A model generated the notes under the pieces. The model saw only the letters and a list, made by a program, of their open reading frames with translations. It was not told where the DNA came from and made no database searches. A stretch of 39,004 bases of DNA from a bacterium (GTDB taxonomy: Bacteria; Cyanobacteriota; Vampirovibrionia; Gastranaerophilales; Gastranaerophilaceae), in assembly GCA_017433195.1 (NCBI GenBank), contig JAFRHR010000052.1:1-39004 (forward strand), given 5' to 3'. Shown here piece by piece: positions 7,203-16,331 of this stretch. Both the position numbers and the translations under genes were made by a program. Within the stretch, counting starts at the first letter, position 1. Each line of letters starts with the position of its first letter.

Positions 7203-8528
7203 TTATTTACCCCCTCTTACGGAAATTCTGATTGGTGTTCCGACAAAACCGAAAGCCTCTCTTAACTTGTTTTCTATATATCTCTTGTAATTATCCTTTA
7301 AGAAATCAGGGTTATTTACAAAGATTGCAAAATAAGGCGGCTGAGTAGAAATTTGAGTTGTATATTTTATTTTTAAAGTTTTACCTTTTACGCTCTGAGG
7401 CGGATTTAAAGCATATGCCTCGTTTATAACTTTATTCAGCAAGCCTGTTGAAATTTTCTTTATGCAGTTTTCGTAAACCTCTTGTGATTTTACAAAAATC
7501 TGTTGTATTCTCTGATGAGTTAAAGCACTGATATAAATTTTCGGAGCATAGTCCAAAAACGGAATTTCTTTAACAAGTTCTTTTTCAAACTCCACAAGGG
7601 TATTCGGCTTTTTATCTTCTATTAAATCCCACTTATTAACGGCTATAACCAAACCCCTGCCTGCCTCAACAACTGTTGATGCAATTTTCTTATCCTGATC
7701 GGTAATTCCTTCAGACGCATCTATAACAAGTACGGCGACATCGCAATCTCTGACAGCCTTAATTGCTCTGTCAACGGCAAATTTTTCTACACCCCAATCG
7801 ACTTTTGATTTTTTCCTTATTCCTGCTGTATCGACTAAAATATAGGGCTTTTCCTCAAAAACAATATCACTGTCTATACTGTCTCTGGTCGTTCCCGAAA
7901 CATTTGAAACAATAACTCTTTTTTCACCCAAAAGCGCATTAACTATTGATGATTTTCCGACATTTGGTCTGCCGACAATTGCAATTCTTACAGGCTTTTC
8001 GACAATTTCTTCTTCAACTTCTCCTGCTTCCATATCTTCAACGATAAGGTCTAACAAATCACCAACCCCGCAGGAACCGTGAAGTGCCGAAATCGGATGA
8101 GGTTCCCCAAGAGAAAGTTCATAAAAATCACCTAACATTGCTGCGTTTTTCTGAGTATCAATTTTATTAACAGCAAGAAAAACAGGTTTTCCAGAACGTC
8201 TTAAAATATTTGCAATATCCCCATCAATTGGGTTAACCCCGTCAAGTCCGTCAACAACAAAAACTATTTTATCAGCTTCTTCACACGCAACTGAGGCTTG
8301 TGAATAAATTGATTTCATAACCTCATCATCGTCTTCTGGAATAATTCCGCCCGTATCAATGACTGTAAAATGTCTGTCCTGCCATTCGACATCAAAATAA
8401 AGGCGGTCTCTCGTAATTCCGGGAGCATCGTCAACTATTGCCTGACGTTTTCCGACAAGTCTGTTTACAAATGTTGATTTTCCTACGTTTGGTCGTCCTA
8501 CAACTGCGACAATTTGCTTCTTTTTCAT
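7203..8528 (-). CDS. der: Ribosome biogenesis GTPase Der (EngA)
   Basis: A GTPase needed for 50S ribosomal subunit assembly. The 441 residues hold two tandem G domains and a KH-like C-terminal domain, the layout unique to Der. G1 motifs GRPNVGKST (about 11) and GRPNVGKSS (about 186), G3 motifs DTGG and DTAG, and G4 motifs NKID and NKWD are all intact. The C-terminal domain ends with RISVRGGK. There is no clear Shine-Dalgarno before the ATG; a GATAAAAT -10-like box ends about 9 bases upstream, so the leader is probably very short. Divergently placed from the GH57 gene. Confidence 0.97.
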   Translation of the reverse strand: MKKKQIVAVVGRPNVGKSTFVNRLVGKRQAIVDDAPGITRDRLYFDVEWQDRHFTVIDTGGIIPEDDDEVMKSIYSQASVACEEADKIVFVVDGLDGVNPIDGDIANILRRSGKPVFLAVNKIDTQKNAAMLGDFYELSLGEPHPISALHGSCGVGDLLDLIVEDMEAGEVEEEIVEKPVRIAIVGRPNVGKSSIVNALLGEKRVIVSNVSGTTRDSIDSDIVFEEKPYILVDTAGIRKKSKVDWGVEKFAVDRAIKAVRDCDVAVLVIDASEGITDQDKKIASTVVEAGRGLVIAVNKWDLIEDKKPNTLVEFEKELVKEIPFLDYAPKIYISALTHQRIQQIFVKSQEVYENCIKKISTGLLNKVINEAYALNPPQSVKGKTLKIKYTTQISTQPPYFAIFVNNPDFLKDNYKRYIENKLREAFGFVGTPIRISVRGGK

Positions 8529-8558
8529 AAAATTTATTTTATCACAGATATTTTTTAC

Positions 8559-8589
8559 TTGAGTAATAATTTTTTGTTTGTATTATAAT
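8559..8589 (+). promoter_or_regulatory. Promoter overlapping the GH57 start codon
   Basis: TTGAGT (8559-8564), 16 bases, then TATTAT (8581-8586), which overlaps TATAAT (8584-8589). The first ATG (8588) lies within this box. Transcription would start around 8593, just before the second ATG at 8597. Confidence 0.4.
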
Positions 8590-10837
8590 GAACTTGATGA
8601 TAAACGGAGTTAAGAAATTATCAATTGCATTTTACTGGCACTTCCATCAACCGTCTTATTCTCTGGATAATACGGCACTTTTACCATGGGTAAGACTTCA
8701 CGCCGTCAAGGATTACCTTGATATGCTTTTGATTATGGAAAAATTTCCGAAACTCAAATTAAATTTTAATTTGGATACCGGCTTGTTGGATGCCATTCAA
8801 AAATATACAGATACAGATTATACGGATATTCCTGCACAATTAACACTGAAACAGGTTGATGATTTAACTTCGGACGAAAGAGAATTTATCTTAAACAACT
8901 TTTTCAGTGCAAAATATGCAACAATGATTTACCATCACGAAAGATATAAAGAACTTTATAAAAAATGTGTTTCTAACGAATATATTTCTATTGATGATTT
9001 TTCGGATTCGGAACTGTCCGATTTAATGGCTCTGTTCAATATGGCCTGGATGGATCCGTCTCATAAATACAGATATCCGGAATTAATGGAAATAGTAAAA
9101 AAAGACAGAAATTATACTCTTGAAGACAGAATAAGTATTATAAACCTGCATAAACAAATAATGTCTGAAATAATTCCGGCATACAGAAAATTTTCTGATG
9201 AGGGCAGAATAGAAATAACAACCTGTCCTTATTATCACCCGATTTTACCTATACTTTCAGACACAAAAAATGCAATAAAAGATACTCCTGTATCAGATGA
9301 CCTTCCGCAAAATATAAATATGAAGGATGATGCTTATGCACAGATAAAAAATGCTTTGGACAGAATAGAAGAATTATTCGGGAAAAGGCCAAAAGGGGTA
9401 TGGCCGTCAGAGCTTTGTCTGTGCCCTGAAACTTTAAAAATTATGTCTGATTTAGGAGTAAAATGGACTATTTCTGATGAAAAAGTTCTTGCAAATTCAA
9501 AAAATGTTCAATTTGTAAGAGATTTCAAAGGTAATTTAAAAGATCCGTATCACCTTCTGAAAACTTATAACTACAAAAAAGATGACTGTGATATTGATAT
9601 CGTATTCAGAGATGCTTCAATACCAAGTCTTATAAACTTTGAATACTTTAACTACGATTCCAAAAATTCGGCAGAAGATTTATATGACAAAATAAAACTT
9701 ATTCAGAACAAAATTTTGACTTCACCGGATAATGAACACTTAATTACAGTTGCTCTGGACGGAGAAAATTGCTGGGATAATTACATTAATGACGGGCAGG
9801 ATTTTCTGGAACATTTGTATTCGTTAATTGAAAATGACGATACACTTGAAACAGTTTTGATAAGTGATTATTTGGAAAAGGATAAAAGCAAAAAGGAACT
9901 TACTGATTTTCAGGCAGGTTCATGGGCAGATAACAATTTTAAACTCTGGATAGGAGATCCTGTTAAAGATTTGGCTTGGAATTATGTAACTACCGTTCGT
10001 GAAGATATTACAAATTTCGGGAAAAATAACAGTGTAGATATTTCTGAATCTATGAAGGAAATCTATATTGCTCAGAGCAGTGACTGGTTCTGGTGGTACG
10101 GAGAACCAAACAACTCCGAACAGGATTATATTTTTGACTACCTTTTCAGAGAACATTTAAAAAATGCATATTCGCTTTTAAATATATCCTATCCGGATTT
10201 TTTGGACAAACCGTTAATAAGTGCCTACGGTTCTTCAACAAGACATCCGCACGGAATAATAAACCCTTCAATATCGGGTTCATCAGAAGCTGATTTTGAA
10301 TGGCTTAATGCCGGTTGCATAAGTATGCCTGACGGCCCCGTTTATCAGGAAGGCAAAGTTTTTGACAAAATATGCTACGGATACAGCAACAGTAACGTCT
10401 ATTTCAGAATTTACGTTAATCCGAACTATTTTTCATCAAACGATAATGAAAATTTAAAAATAAATCAACTCTTTATTTATACAAGAAATACGTCAAAGAG
10501 AATTTTGGCATCAAGAATAAGAGTTTTGAATAAAACAGAAAACGTATTTCCTATTTTGAAAGAGAAATTTAATTCTGAAATTTTAATTAGATTACAAAAC
10601 AAAGAGTTATATCCTGTGTCGATTGCAAAAGCATCATGCGACGGACTATGGATATTGGCAAATCCTCAAAAAATCAAATCTGCAATGAATGATGTTATTG
10701 ATTTATGTATTCCTTTTGAACTACTCTCAATTTCAGAGGGCGATACAATGGAATTTTTCTTTACAACAGCAGTTAACGGAGTAAAAGAATCTTTTATCCC
10801 TCAGGACAGTTTTTTGGTAATGGAACGCCCGATATAA
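8588..10837 (+). CDS. Glycoside hydrolase family 57 protein
   Basis: A cytoplasmic alpha-glucan-active enzyme (amylase, 4-alpha-glucanotransferase or related), 749 residues; no signal peptide. The GH57 (beta/alpha)7 core begins at IAFYWHFHQPSY and continues with the YYHPILPIL motif. GVWPSELCL carries the likely nucleophile E275, and LDGENCWDNY (391-398) the likely acid/base region. The last 200 residues are a beta-rich accessory domain. The start is uncertain: the ATG at 8588 overlaps a good -10 box, and the ATG at 8597 would then be a nearly leaderless start. The exact specificity cannot be read from sequence; glycogen or maltodextrin metabolism is likely. Confidence 0.9.
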   Translation: MNLMINGVKKLSIAFYWHFHQPSYSLDNTALLPWVRLHAVKDYLDMLLIMEKFPKLKLNFNLDTGLLDAIQKYTDTDYTDIPAQLTLKQVDDLTSDEREFILNNFFSAKYATMIYHHERYKELYKKCVSNEYISIDDFSDSELSDLMALFNMAWMDPSHKYRYPELMEIVKKDRNYTLEDRISIINLHKQIMSEIIPAYRKFSDEGRIEITTCPYYHPILPILSDTKNAIKDTPVSDDLPQNINMKDDAYAQIKNALDRIEELFGKRPKGVWPSELCLCPETLKIMSDLGVKWTISDEKVLANSKNVQFVRDFKGNLKDPYHLLKTYNYKKDDCDIDIVFRDASIPSLINFEYFNYDSKNSAEDLYDKIKLIQNKILTSPDNEHLITVALDGENCWDNYINDGQDFLEHLYSLIENDDTLETVLISDYLEKDKSKKELTDFQAGSWADNNFKLWIGDPVKDLAWNYVTTVREDITNFGKNNSVDISESMKEIYIAQSSDWFWWYGEPNNSEQDYIFDYLFREHLKNAYSLLNISYPDFLDKPLISAYGSSTRHPHGIINPSISGSSEADFEWLNAGCISMPDGPVYQEGKVFDKICYGYSNSNVYFRIYVNPNYFSSNDNENLKINQLFIYTRNTSKRILASRIRVLNKTENVFPILKEKFNSEILIRLQNKELYPVSIAKASCDGLWILANPQKIKSAMNDVIDLCIPFELLSISEGDTMEFFFTTAVNGVKESFIPQDSFLVMERPI

Positions 10838-10949
10838 AATTACATAAATTTTAAGTTTACAAACCTTAATAAAGCATGGTTTTTTAGCAATTTTTTTTCT
10901 TCATAATTTTATAATTAAGTAGATGGTGTAGTTTTTTGCAAAGGTTTAT

Positions 10950-12194
10950 ATGGAAATCTCTAAAATTTGTTTAAACAATGCGTTTTTCCAACGTAAAAAC
11001 AATAATTCCGTTCATGAAAAAACTTTAAATTTTTCCACGAATCCTTTGTCATGCAAACTACTCAACAGTCCGTCAGCAGATACCTTTGTAAAATCACCGG
11101 AGAGCTTATCCTTCACCTCAAACAGAGGTCCGGCAGGAAAAACATCAGAAGCCTTTATACTGAAAGGCATTGATAGAATCAGAGGGCCTTACAGCGGTAT
11201 CCCTATGATTTCAAGAGATACAATGGAGCAATTATGTGACAGAATAGATAAGGCAAACTCCCCTCAGGATATGATGAATATCATAAGACCGTATCAGGAT
11301 TGCCTTCAGCCTGTCCAAAAAGAAGTATTCTATTTGGTTGACGGATATCTGAACAAATATCCGAATGCTTCAATAAACGAATGTCTGGCATCAAAATTAC
11401 CTACATCAGTAAGAAGATTGGGAGAAAAAGAAAGACAAATTCTTACAACCATACATGATAGCCTTGACACCATAACTTTCAGACCGGACAAAAACAAATT
11501 AAAAAGAGTTGTTAACGACGGTATTCGTAAAACTCGTGAATATACGACAGGAACAAACAAAAAAGGTGAAACTGTAATTACGGGTTCTAATTTCAGAAGA
11601 AAAAAATTAATCAATTCATTTAAAGATGTAAAATCTTATTACTGCGACAATAATAATGAATTTTATTACAAATCGGATGAGAGAATATTTACACCACTTG
11701 AAAAACTATATGAATCATTACCTGAATCAAAATACGATTTTGATGCATTTGTCGTAAAATACGGACAACCCAACAAAAGCAACAAAGAAATTGCAAGAAA
11801 TATAATTCAACCATCAATGGCAACTGTTGAACACATTAAGACCGTAAAACATGGCGGCAAAAACGACCTGAGAAACTTTATGTTGGCAACAGATATTAAA
11901 AACTCTGAAAGAAGTGACGATAACCTTGCAACCTATACCCGCAAACACCCTGAAATAAAACAATACTGTCAGTGGTATACCGATGACATTATAGGGCTTA
12001 TAAAAGACGGCAAAATGAAAGGTTACGAATGGTATCCTTATGCGTTAAAAGAAACCCTTAAAAATGAATCAGCAGGAGAAATAGTCATTGACGTTTCAGA
12101 ACTGAATCTTACCGAAAAACAGATTCAGCGAGGCATTGCTTATTATGAAGTTGCAAGGGAAGAACGTCTTACAAGAGCTAACGAAATGCACTAA
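10950..12194 (+). CDS. Hypothetical protein with C-terminal HNH-like motif, 414 residues
   Basis: No full-length family recognised. Residues 1-75 are Ser/Asn-rich and look disordered. Residues 75-260 are mostly helical. Around residue 294 lies VEHIKTVKHGGKNDLRNFML, then KNSER. The order E-H, GG, N, N matches the core of HNH nucleases (E294, H295, then the two Asn positions). The usual zinc-binding Cys pairs are absent, which also holds for many HNH subfamilies. It is alone, with no adjacent immunity, methylase or integrase gene. It could be a nuclease, an effector or a degenerate fold. A weak AAGG lies before the ATG. Confidence 0.7.
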   Translation: MEISKICLNNAFFQRKNNNSVHEKTLNFSTNPLSCKLLNSPSADTFVKSPESLSFTSNRGPAGKTSEAFILKGIDRIRGPYSGIPMISRDTMEQLCDRIDKANSPQDMMNIIRPYQDCLQPVQKEVFYLVDGYLNKYPNASINECLASKLPTSVRRLGEKERQILTTIHDSLDTITFRPDKNKLKRVVNDGIRKTREYTTGTNKKGETVITGSNFRRKKLINSFKDVKSYYCDNNNEFYYKSDERIFTPLEKLYESLPESKYDFDAFVVKYGQPNKSNKEIARNIIQPSMATVEHIKTVKHGGKNDLRNFMLATDIKNSERSDDNLATYTRKHPEIKQYCQWYTDDIIGLIKDGKMKGYEWYPYALKETLKNESAGEIVIDVSELNLTEKQIQRGIAYYEVAREERLTRANEMH

Positions 12195-12195
12195 T

Positions 12196-12222
12196 AAAAA
12201 TAATTGAAAACAATTATTTTTT
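12196..12222 (+). terminator. AT-rich terminator after the HNH-like gene
   Basis: An 11-bp stem (AAAAATAATTG / CAATTATTTTT) with a four-A loop just after the stop codon and ending in T residues. The stem is AT-rich and so rather weak. Confidence 0.55.
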
Positions 12223-12261
12223 CATATAAGATAGTTATATGATTTTAAGGAGGGCTCTTAT

Positions 12262-13407
12262 ATGAAAGATTTTGTAAAGATATTGTTATGTGCATGTTTC
12301 ATGTTTTTAATAACAAATCCTGCTCGTGCATTTTATTCAGATATGGATGAAACTCACTGGGCATATTCTCAGATTAAAATACTGACCGAAAAGAATGTCG
12401 TTGTCGGATATCCTGACGGAAGTTTTCACCCGGATGAAAATGTAACCAGAGCAGAATTTGCATCTATGGCAATTAAAGCATTGGGACAGGAACACACAAC
12501 AATTGCACAACCAATTAATTATACTGATATTGATCCTGATTTTTGGGCTTATGATGCAATACAAAAAGCAGTTTATTTTGATTTGATTTCAAATGACAAA
12601 AACAATCAGACTTTCAGACCTGATGATTCTGTTTCAAGAGCTGAGTCATTATCTATAGCAGTTAATGCACTTACAACAGAACAAATAAGCAAAGAAAAAG
12701 CAAAAGAAATTTTATCAAAAATCTATAAAGATTATGAAGTAATTCCTGAATGGTTCATCATTTCAGCAGGAAAAGCAGAAATTCTTGAAATGATAGTATG
12801 CATGCCTGCAAGAAAAGGATTTATGGACGCAACAAGACCTGCAACAAGAGCAGAAGTTGCAGCTATTTTGTTCAACATGATGGAACAGGCAAAACTTAAC
12901 CCTAACGCAAAACTTGCAGAAGCAATGAGAAAGAAAACAGGTGAAGGTTATGTTATTAAAACTGCTTACGTTCAGGGTTCAGTAGGTACGATTCCTGCAG
13001 GTTCTGTTATCCCTGTAGAAATAGGAACTGTTTTGGGGTCTCAGATATCTCAAAACGGCGACCTTTATATCGGAAAAGTTCCGCAAAACTACATTACAAA
13101 AGAAAAATTCATCCTTGTTTATAAAGGTGCTGACATCAAAGGACAAGTCGTTAATGCCGAAATCGGAAAACTGTTTGTAAGAAACGGTAAATTGGAAATT
13201 GGTAATGAATTACTTGTTACAACTAACGATCAGGCAGTTCCTCTTAAAGGACTTTCCGAAGTTACAATGAAGAAATCCAAATTCATGGCCTGGATAAGAA
13301 AAGTATTTAAAGGCGAAAAAATACTTGCCGTTCCGGGTAATGTCGTTTATGTAAAAACTCTAAACGATATCAAAGTTGATTTAACAAACGGCTGGATTTA
13401 CGAATAA
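12262..13407 (+). CDS. Exported S-layer-homology (SLH) domain protein
   Basis: A 381-residue cell-envelope protein. Residues 1-23 are a signal peptide ending PARA. Two clear SLH domains follow: about 28-70 (HWAYSQI..GYPDGSFHPDENVTRAEF) and about 92-133 (DFWAYDAI..FRPDDSVSRAES), and a weaker third runs to about 205 (TRPATRAEVAAILF). The C-terminal 170 residues are beta-rich and unassigned, without the OprB porin barrel of cyanobacterial SLH porins. SLH domains bind peptidoglycan-linked polymers, so this probably anchors to the wall. It has a very strong ribosome site (AAGGAGGG) and a strong terminator, so high expression is likely. Confidence 0.9.
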   Translation: MKDFVKILLCACFMFLITNPARAFYSDMDETHWAYSQIKILTEKNVVVGYPDGSFHPDENVTRAEFASMAIKALGQEHTTIAQPINYTDIDPDFWAYDAIQKAVYFDLISNDKNNQTFRPDDSVSRAESLSIAVNALTTEQISKEKAKEILSKIYKDYEVIPEWFIISAGKAEILEMIVCMPARKGFMDATRPATRAEVAAILFNMMEQAKLNPNAKLAEAMRKKTGEGYVIKTAYVQGSVGTIPAGSVIPVEIGTVLGSQISQNGDLYIGKVPQNYITKEKFILVYKGADIKGQVVNAEIGKLFVRNGKLEIGNELLVTTNDQAVPLKGLSEVTMKKSKFMAWIRKVFKGEKILAVPGNVVYVKTLNDIKVDLTNGWIYE

Positions 13408-13422
13408 ACATAATTTTAAAAC

Positions 13423-13460
13423 AAAAAATACTCCTTATCTTGTTATAAGGAGTATTTTTT
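13423..13460 (+). terminator. Strong terminator after the SLH gene
   Basis: A perfect 16-bp stem (AAAAAATACTCCTTAT with its complement) and 6-base loop, ending in six T residues. It separates the SLH gene from the downstream ABC operon. Confidence 0.9.
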
Positions 13461-13493
13461 TGCAAAAACAATAGCATTAACGGTTGATTTTTT

Positions 13494-13523
13494 TTGAAAA
13501 ACTGTATGTTATTCTGATATAAT
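13494..13523 (+). promoter_or_regulatory. Promoter overlapping the start of the ABC operon
   Basis: TTGAAA (13494-13499), 18 bases, then TATAAT (13518-13523) preceded by TG, an extended -10. The ATG at 13522 lies inside the -10 box, which is odd. A weaker alternative (TTGATT at 13484 with TATGTT at 13505) would start transcription about five bases before the ATG. Confidence 0.4.
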
Positions 13524-15369
13524 GAAGCGCATTTTATACTTTATTTTCATATTATTACTTATTTTTATATTCGGAAAATCATGCATAAAAGCAGACATTC
13601 CTGAATCAAACACGTTCAGCTCTGCAAATGCTGAAGCAGAACAGGAAATAGATTATCCCAAATCACCGAGAAACATAACAATAAATAATATAGATTATCT
13701 GCAATCGCAAGCTCCGTGTGGCAATTACGGAGGAGAACTAATTTCTTCAATTATCGGAGAGGGCCCAAAAACCTTTAATCCGTTTACCGCAACTGATGCA
13801 ACTTCTTCTGAAATGGGAAGCATTATGTATGACGGACTTTTTACAACAAATGCCGTTACGGGAAATATAGTTCCTAAACTGGCAAAATCCTATGAAATAA
13901 AAGGAAATGACTATATCATAACTTTAAGACACGGAATAAAATGGTCTGACGGTGTTCCTATTACTGCAGAAGATGTTTTATTCACCTGGAATGACATAGT
14001 TTTTGCAGGATTAGGTAATACATCTGTCAGAGATATGCTCATAATAAACGGGAAACTGCCGACACTAACAAAACTCGATGATTATACCGTAAAATTCACT
14101 TTACCAACTCAGTTTGCACCGTTTTTAAGACAGTTAACACTCCCAATAGCGCCAAAACACTATTTTACCCAAAAACCTGATTGGGATAAAAATTTTGATA
14201 CATTTTTATCGACCACAACTAAGCCCGAAGAAATTGTTTCAAGCGGGGCATTCCGCCTGAAAGAATACGTTGCTGCGCAAAGAGTCGTTTTTAAGAAAAA
14301 CCCGAATTACTATGAAATAAACCTTAAAAGACAACGCCTCCCATATCTTGAAAAACTCGTATTTTTAATAGTCGGAGATTTTAATAACGAAATTCTGAAA
14401 TTTGAAGGCGGAGAACTTGACGTTATTGGTTTAAAAGGCGGAACAGTCGCTTTATATAAAGGAAAAGAAGCAAAATCAGACTACAAAATATATAATTTAG
14501 GCCCTGATACAGGAACAATGTTTGCTGCAATAAATATGAACACAAGAAAAAACAAAGACGGAAAATTCTATGTTGATCCTGTTAAACAGAGATGGTTTAA
14601 TGACCGCAATTTCAGAGCGGCAATCGATTATGCAACAGACAGAAACAATATGGTTATTAATGTTGCTCAGGGTATCGGAATTCCTTTATTTACCGCAGAA
14701 AGTTTAAACTCAATATACTTAAATAAAAATCTGAAAGGACATTCAAAAGATATTAATCTGGCAGAAAGCTACCTTAAAAAAAGCGGTTTTTATAAAGATT
14801 CAAACGGAATATTACATGATAAATACGGGAATACAGTTGAATTTAATTTATACACAAATGCAGGCAATACTGAAAGAGAAGCTGTTTGTGTAATGCTGAA
14901 ACAGGATTTGGAAGAACTCGGAATGAAGGTTAATTTTAAACCTCTTGAATTTAATTCACTCGTCAATAAATTAACCAATTCTTATGACTGGGACTTGATG
15001 GTAATGGGGTTAACCGGTTCTCCTTTAGAACCTCATTCAGGAAAAAATGTCTGGTATTCGACAGGTTCTCTGCACTTATTTAATCAGCGTCCCGCAGGAA
15101 AACCCGCAACCGACAAGTTAAATTTTGAAAAAGAGTTAGATGATATTTTTGATATCGCATCTTTAAAAGTAAATTTTGCAGAGAGAAAGAAATACTATGA
15201 CAGATATCAGGAAATAATTTATAACGAAAAACCTCTTATTTATTTATACTCACCAATAAGGATTTCGGCTATAAGACGTAAATTCGGGAACCTATTCCCG
15301 TCATCTTTAATGGGTTTGACCTATAATATTGAAGAAATTTTTGTTAAAAACACCGAGGAAACCAAATGA
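13522..15369 (+). CDS. ABC transporter substrate-binding protein, peptide family (SBP_bac_5)
   Basis: A periplasmic solute-binding protein of the OppA/DppA family, 615 residues. The N-terminus is a hydrophobic signal segment (ILYFIFILLLIFIFGKSC), followed by a low-complexity Ala/Glu linker. Domain features are GPKTFNPFTATDATSS, YDGLFTT, LRHGIKWSDGVPITAEDVLFTW and RNFRAAIDYATDR. The C at residue 21 could be a lipidation site, but the preceding residues (FGKS) do not make a good lipobox. It is first in a six-gene operon with two permeases. The ligand cannot be told from sequence; oligopeptides are the family default. Confidence 0.92.
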   Translation: MKRILYFIFILLLIFIFGKSCIKADIPESNTFSSANAEAEQEIDYPKSPRNITINNIDYLQSQAPCGNYGGELISSIIGEGPKTFNPFTATDATSSEMGSIMYDGLFTTNAVTGNIVPKLAKSYEIKGNDYIITLRHGIKWSDGVPITAEDVLFTWNDIVFAGLGNTSVRDMLIINGKLPTLTKLDDYTVKFTLPTQFAPFLRQLTLPIAPKHYFTQKPDWDKNFDTFLSTTTKPEEIVSSGAFRLKEYVAAQRVVFKKNPNYYEINLKRQRLPYLEKLVFLIVGDFNNEILKFEGGELDVIGLKGGTVALYKGKEAKSDYKIYNLGPDTGTMFAAINMNTRKNKDGKFYVDPVKQRWFNDRNFRAAIDYATDRNNMVINVAQGIGIPLFTAESLNSIYLNKNLKGHSKDINLAESYLKKSGFYKDSNGILHDKYGNTVEFNLYTNAGNTEREAVCVMLKQDLEELGMKVNFKPLEFNSLVNKLTNSYDWDLMVMGLTGSPLEPHSGKNVWYSTGSLHLFNQRPAGKPATDKLNFEKELDDIFDIASLKVNFAERKKYYDRYQEIIYNEKPLIYLYSPIRISAIRRKFGNLFPSSLMGLTYNIEEIFVKNTEETK

Positions 15370-16331
15370 AACTTTTGAAATACATACTAAAAAGAATATT
15401 TCAGGTTATACCGCTGCTTGTCATAGTATCGGTAATCAGTTTCTTTATTATAAGATTATCACCGGTTGATCCTTTGGCAGAATTAAAATTAAACCCGTCA
15501 ATATCACAGGAGGTTTTGCAAAAAGAGACCAGACGACTTGGGCTTGATAAACCGATTATAGTTCAATACGGTCTTTGGGCAGGTTCATTTATCAGAGGTG
15601 ATTTGGGAATAACTTCAAGCGGAGAAAAAGTTTCCGTAAAAATAAAAGAAAGAGCATTTAACACTCTGATTTTGGCGTTCTGTGTCGTATTTATGACATG
15701 GATAACAGGGATTCCGCTTGGTATAATTTCCGCAGTAAAACAAAACTCCGCAATTGACAGGCTTTTAATGGTTTTGGCAAGTGTCGGAATGGCTGTCCCA
15801 TCATTTTTCTTTGCCATACTATTATTGATTTTTGCCGTAAAAACAGGCTGGTTTCCTGTCGGAGGACTCACAAGTCATAACTTCAGCGATTTGAGTTTGT
15901 GGGGAAAAATAACCGATATGGCACACCACCTGGTTTTACCTGTAACCGTACTGTTTACAATTTCAATTGCCGGACTTCAAAGACAAATGAGAGCAAATAT
16001 GCTCGATGTTTTGGACAGTGATTATGTAAAATTTGCAAGAGCTAAGGGCTTGAGCGAATTTAAAATCATATTTAAACACGCACTCAGAAATGCAATAAAT
16101 CCTCTTATAACACTTTTGGGATTTGAATTTGCAGGACTGTTAAGCGGTGCTGCCCTGACGGAATACGTTTTTCAGTATCCGGGGCTCGGCAGACTTATTT
16201 TGGAAGCAGTAATGAAATCGGATATAAATTTGGTTATGGCTTCACTTATGATAGGTTCAATAATGCTTGTCATAGGAAATTTAATTGCTGATATTTTACT
16301 GCTTATTACTGACCCGAGGATTAGAACATGA
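15366..16331 (+). CDS. ABC transporter permease, DppB/OppB type
   Basis: A 321-residue inner-membrane permease with six hydrophobic segments. It starts with the family N-terminus (KYILKRIFQVIPLLVIVSV) and has LGLDKPIIVQYGLW before the second segment. The cytoplasmic EAA loop reads DYVKFARAKGLSEFKIIFKH, and the C-terminus ends LLLITDPRIRT. It overlaps the binding-protein gene by 4 bp (ATGA), so translation is coupled. It pairs with the next gene to form the membrane channel. No ATP-binding subunit gene is present in the cluster, so an ATPase must come from elsewhere in the genome. Confidence 0.93.
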   Translation: MKLLKYILKRIFQVIPLLVIVSVISFFIIRLSPVDPLAELKLNPSISQEVLQKETRRLGLDKPIIVQYGLWAGSFIRGDLGITSSGEKVSVKIKERAFNTLILAFCVVFMTWITGIPLGIISAVKQNSAIDRLLMVLASVGMAVPSFFFAILLLIFAVKTGWFPVGGLTSHNFSDLSLWGKITDMAHHLVLPVTVLFTISIAGLQRQMRANMLDVLDSDYVKFARAKGLSEFKIIFKHALRNAINPLITLLGFEFAGLLSGAALTEYVFQYPGLGRLILEAVMKSDINLVMASLMIGSIMLVIGNLIADILLLITDPRIRT

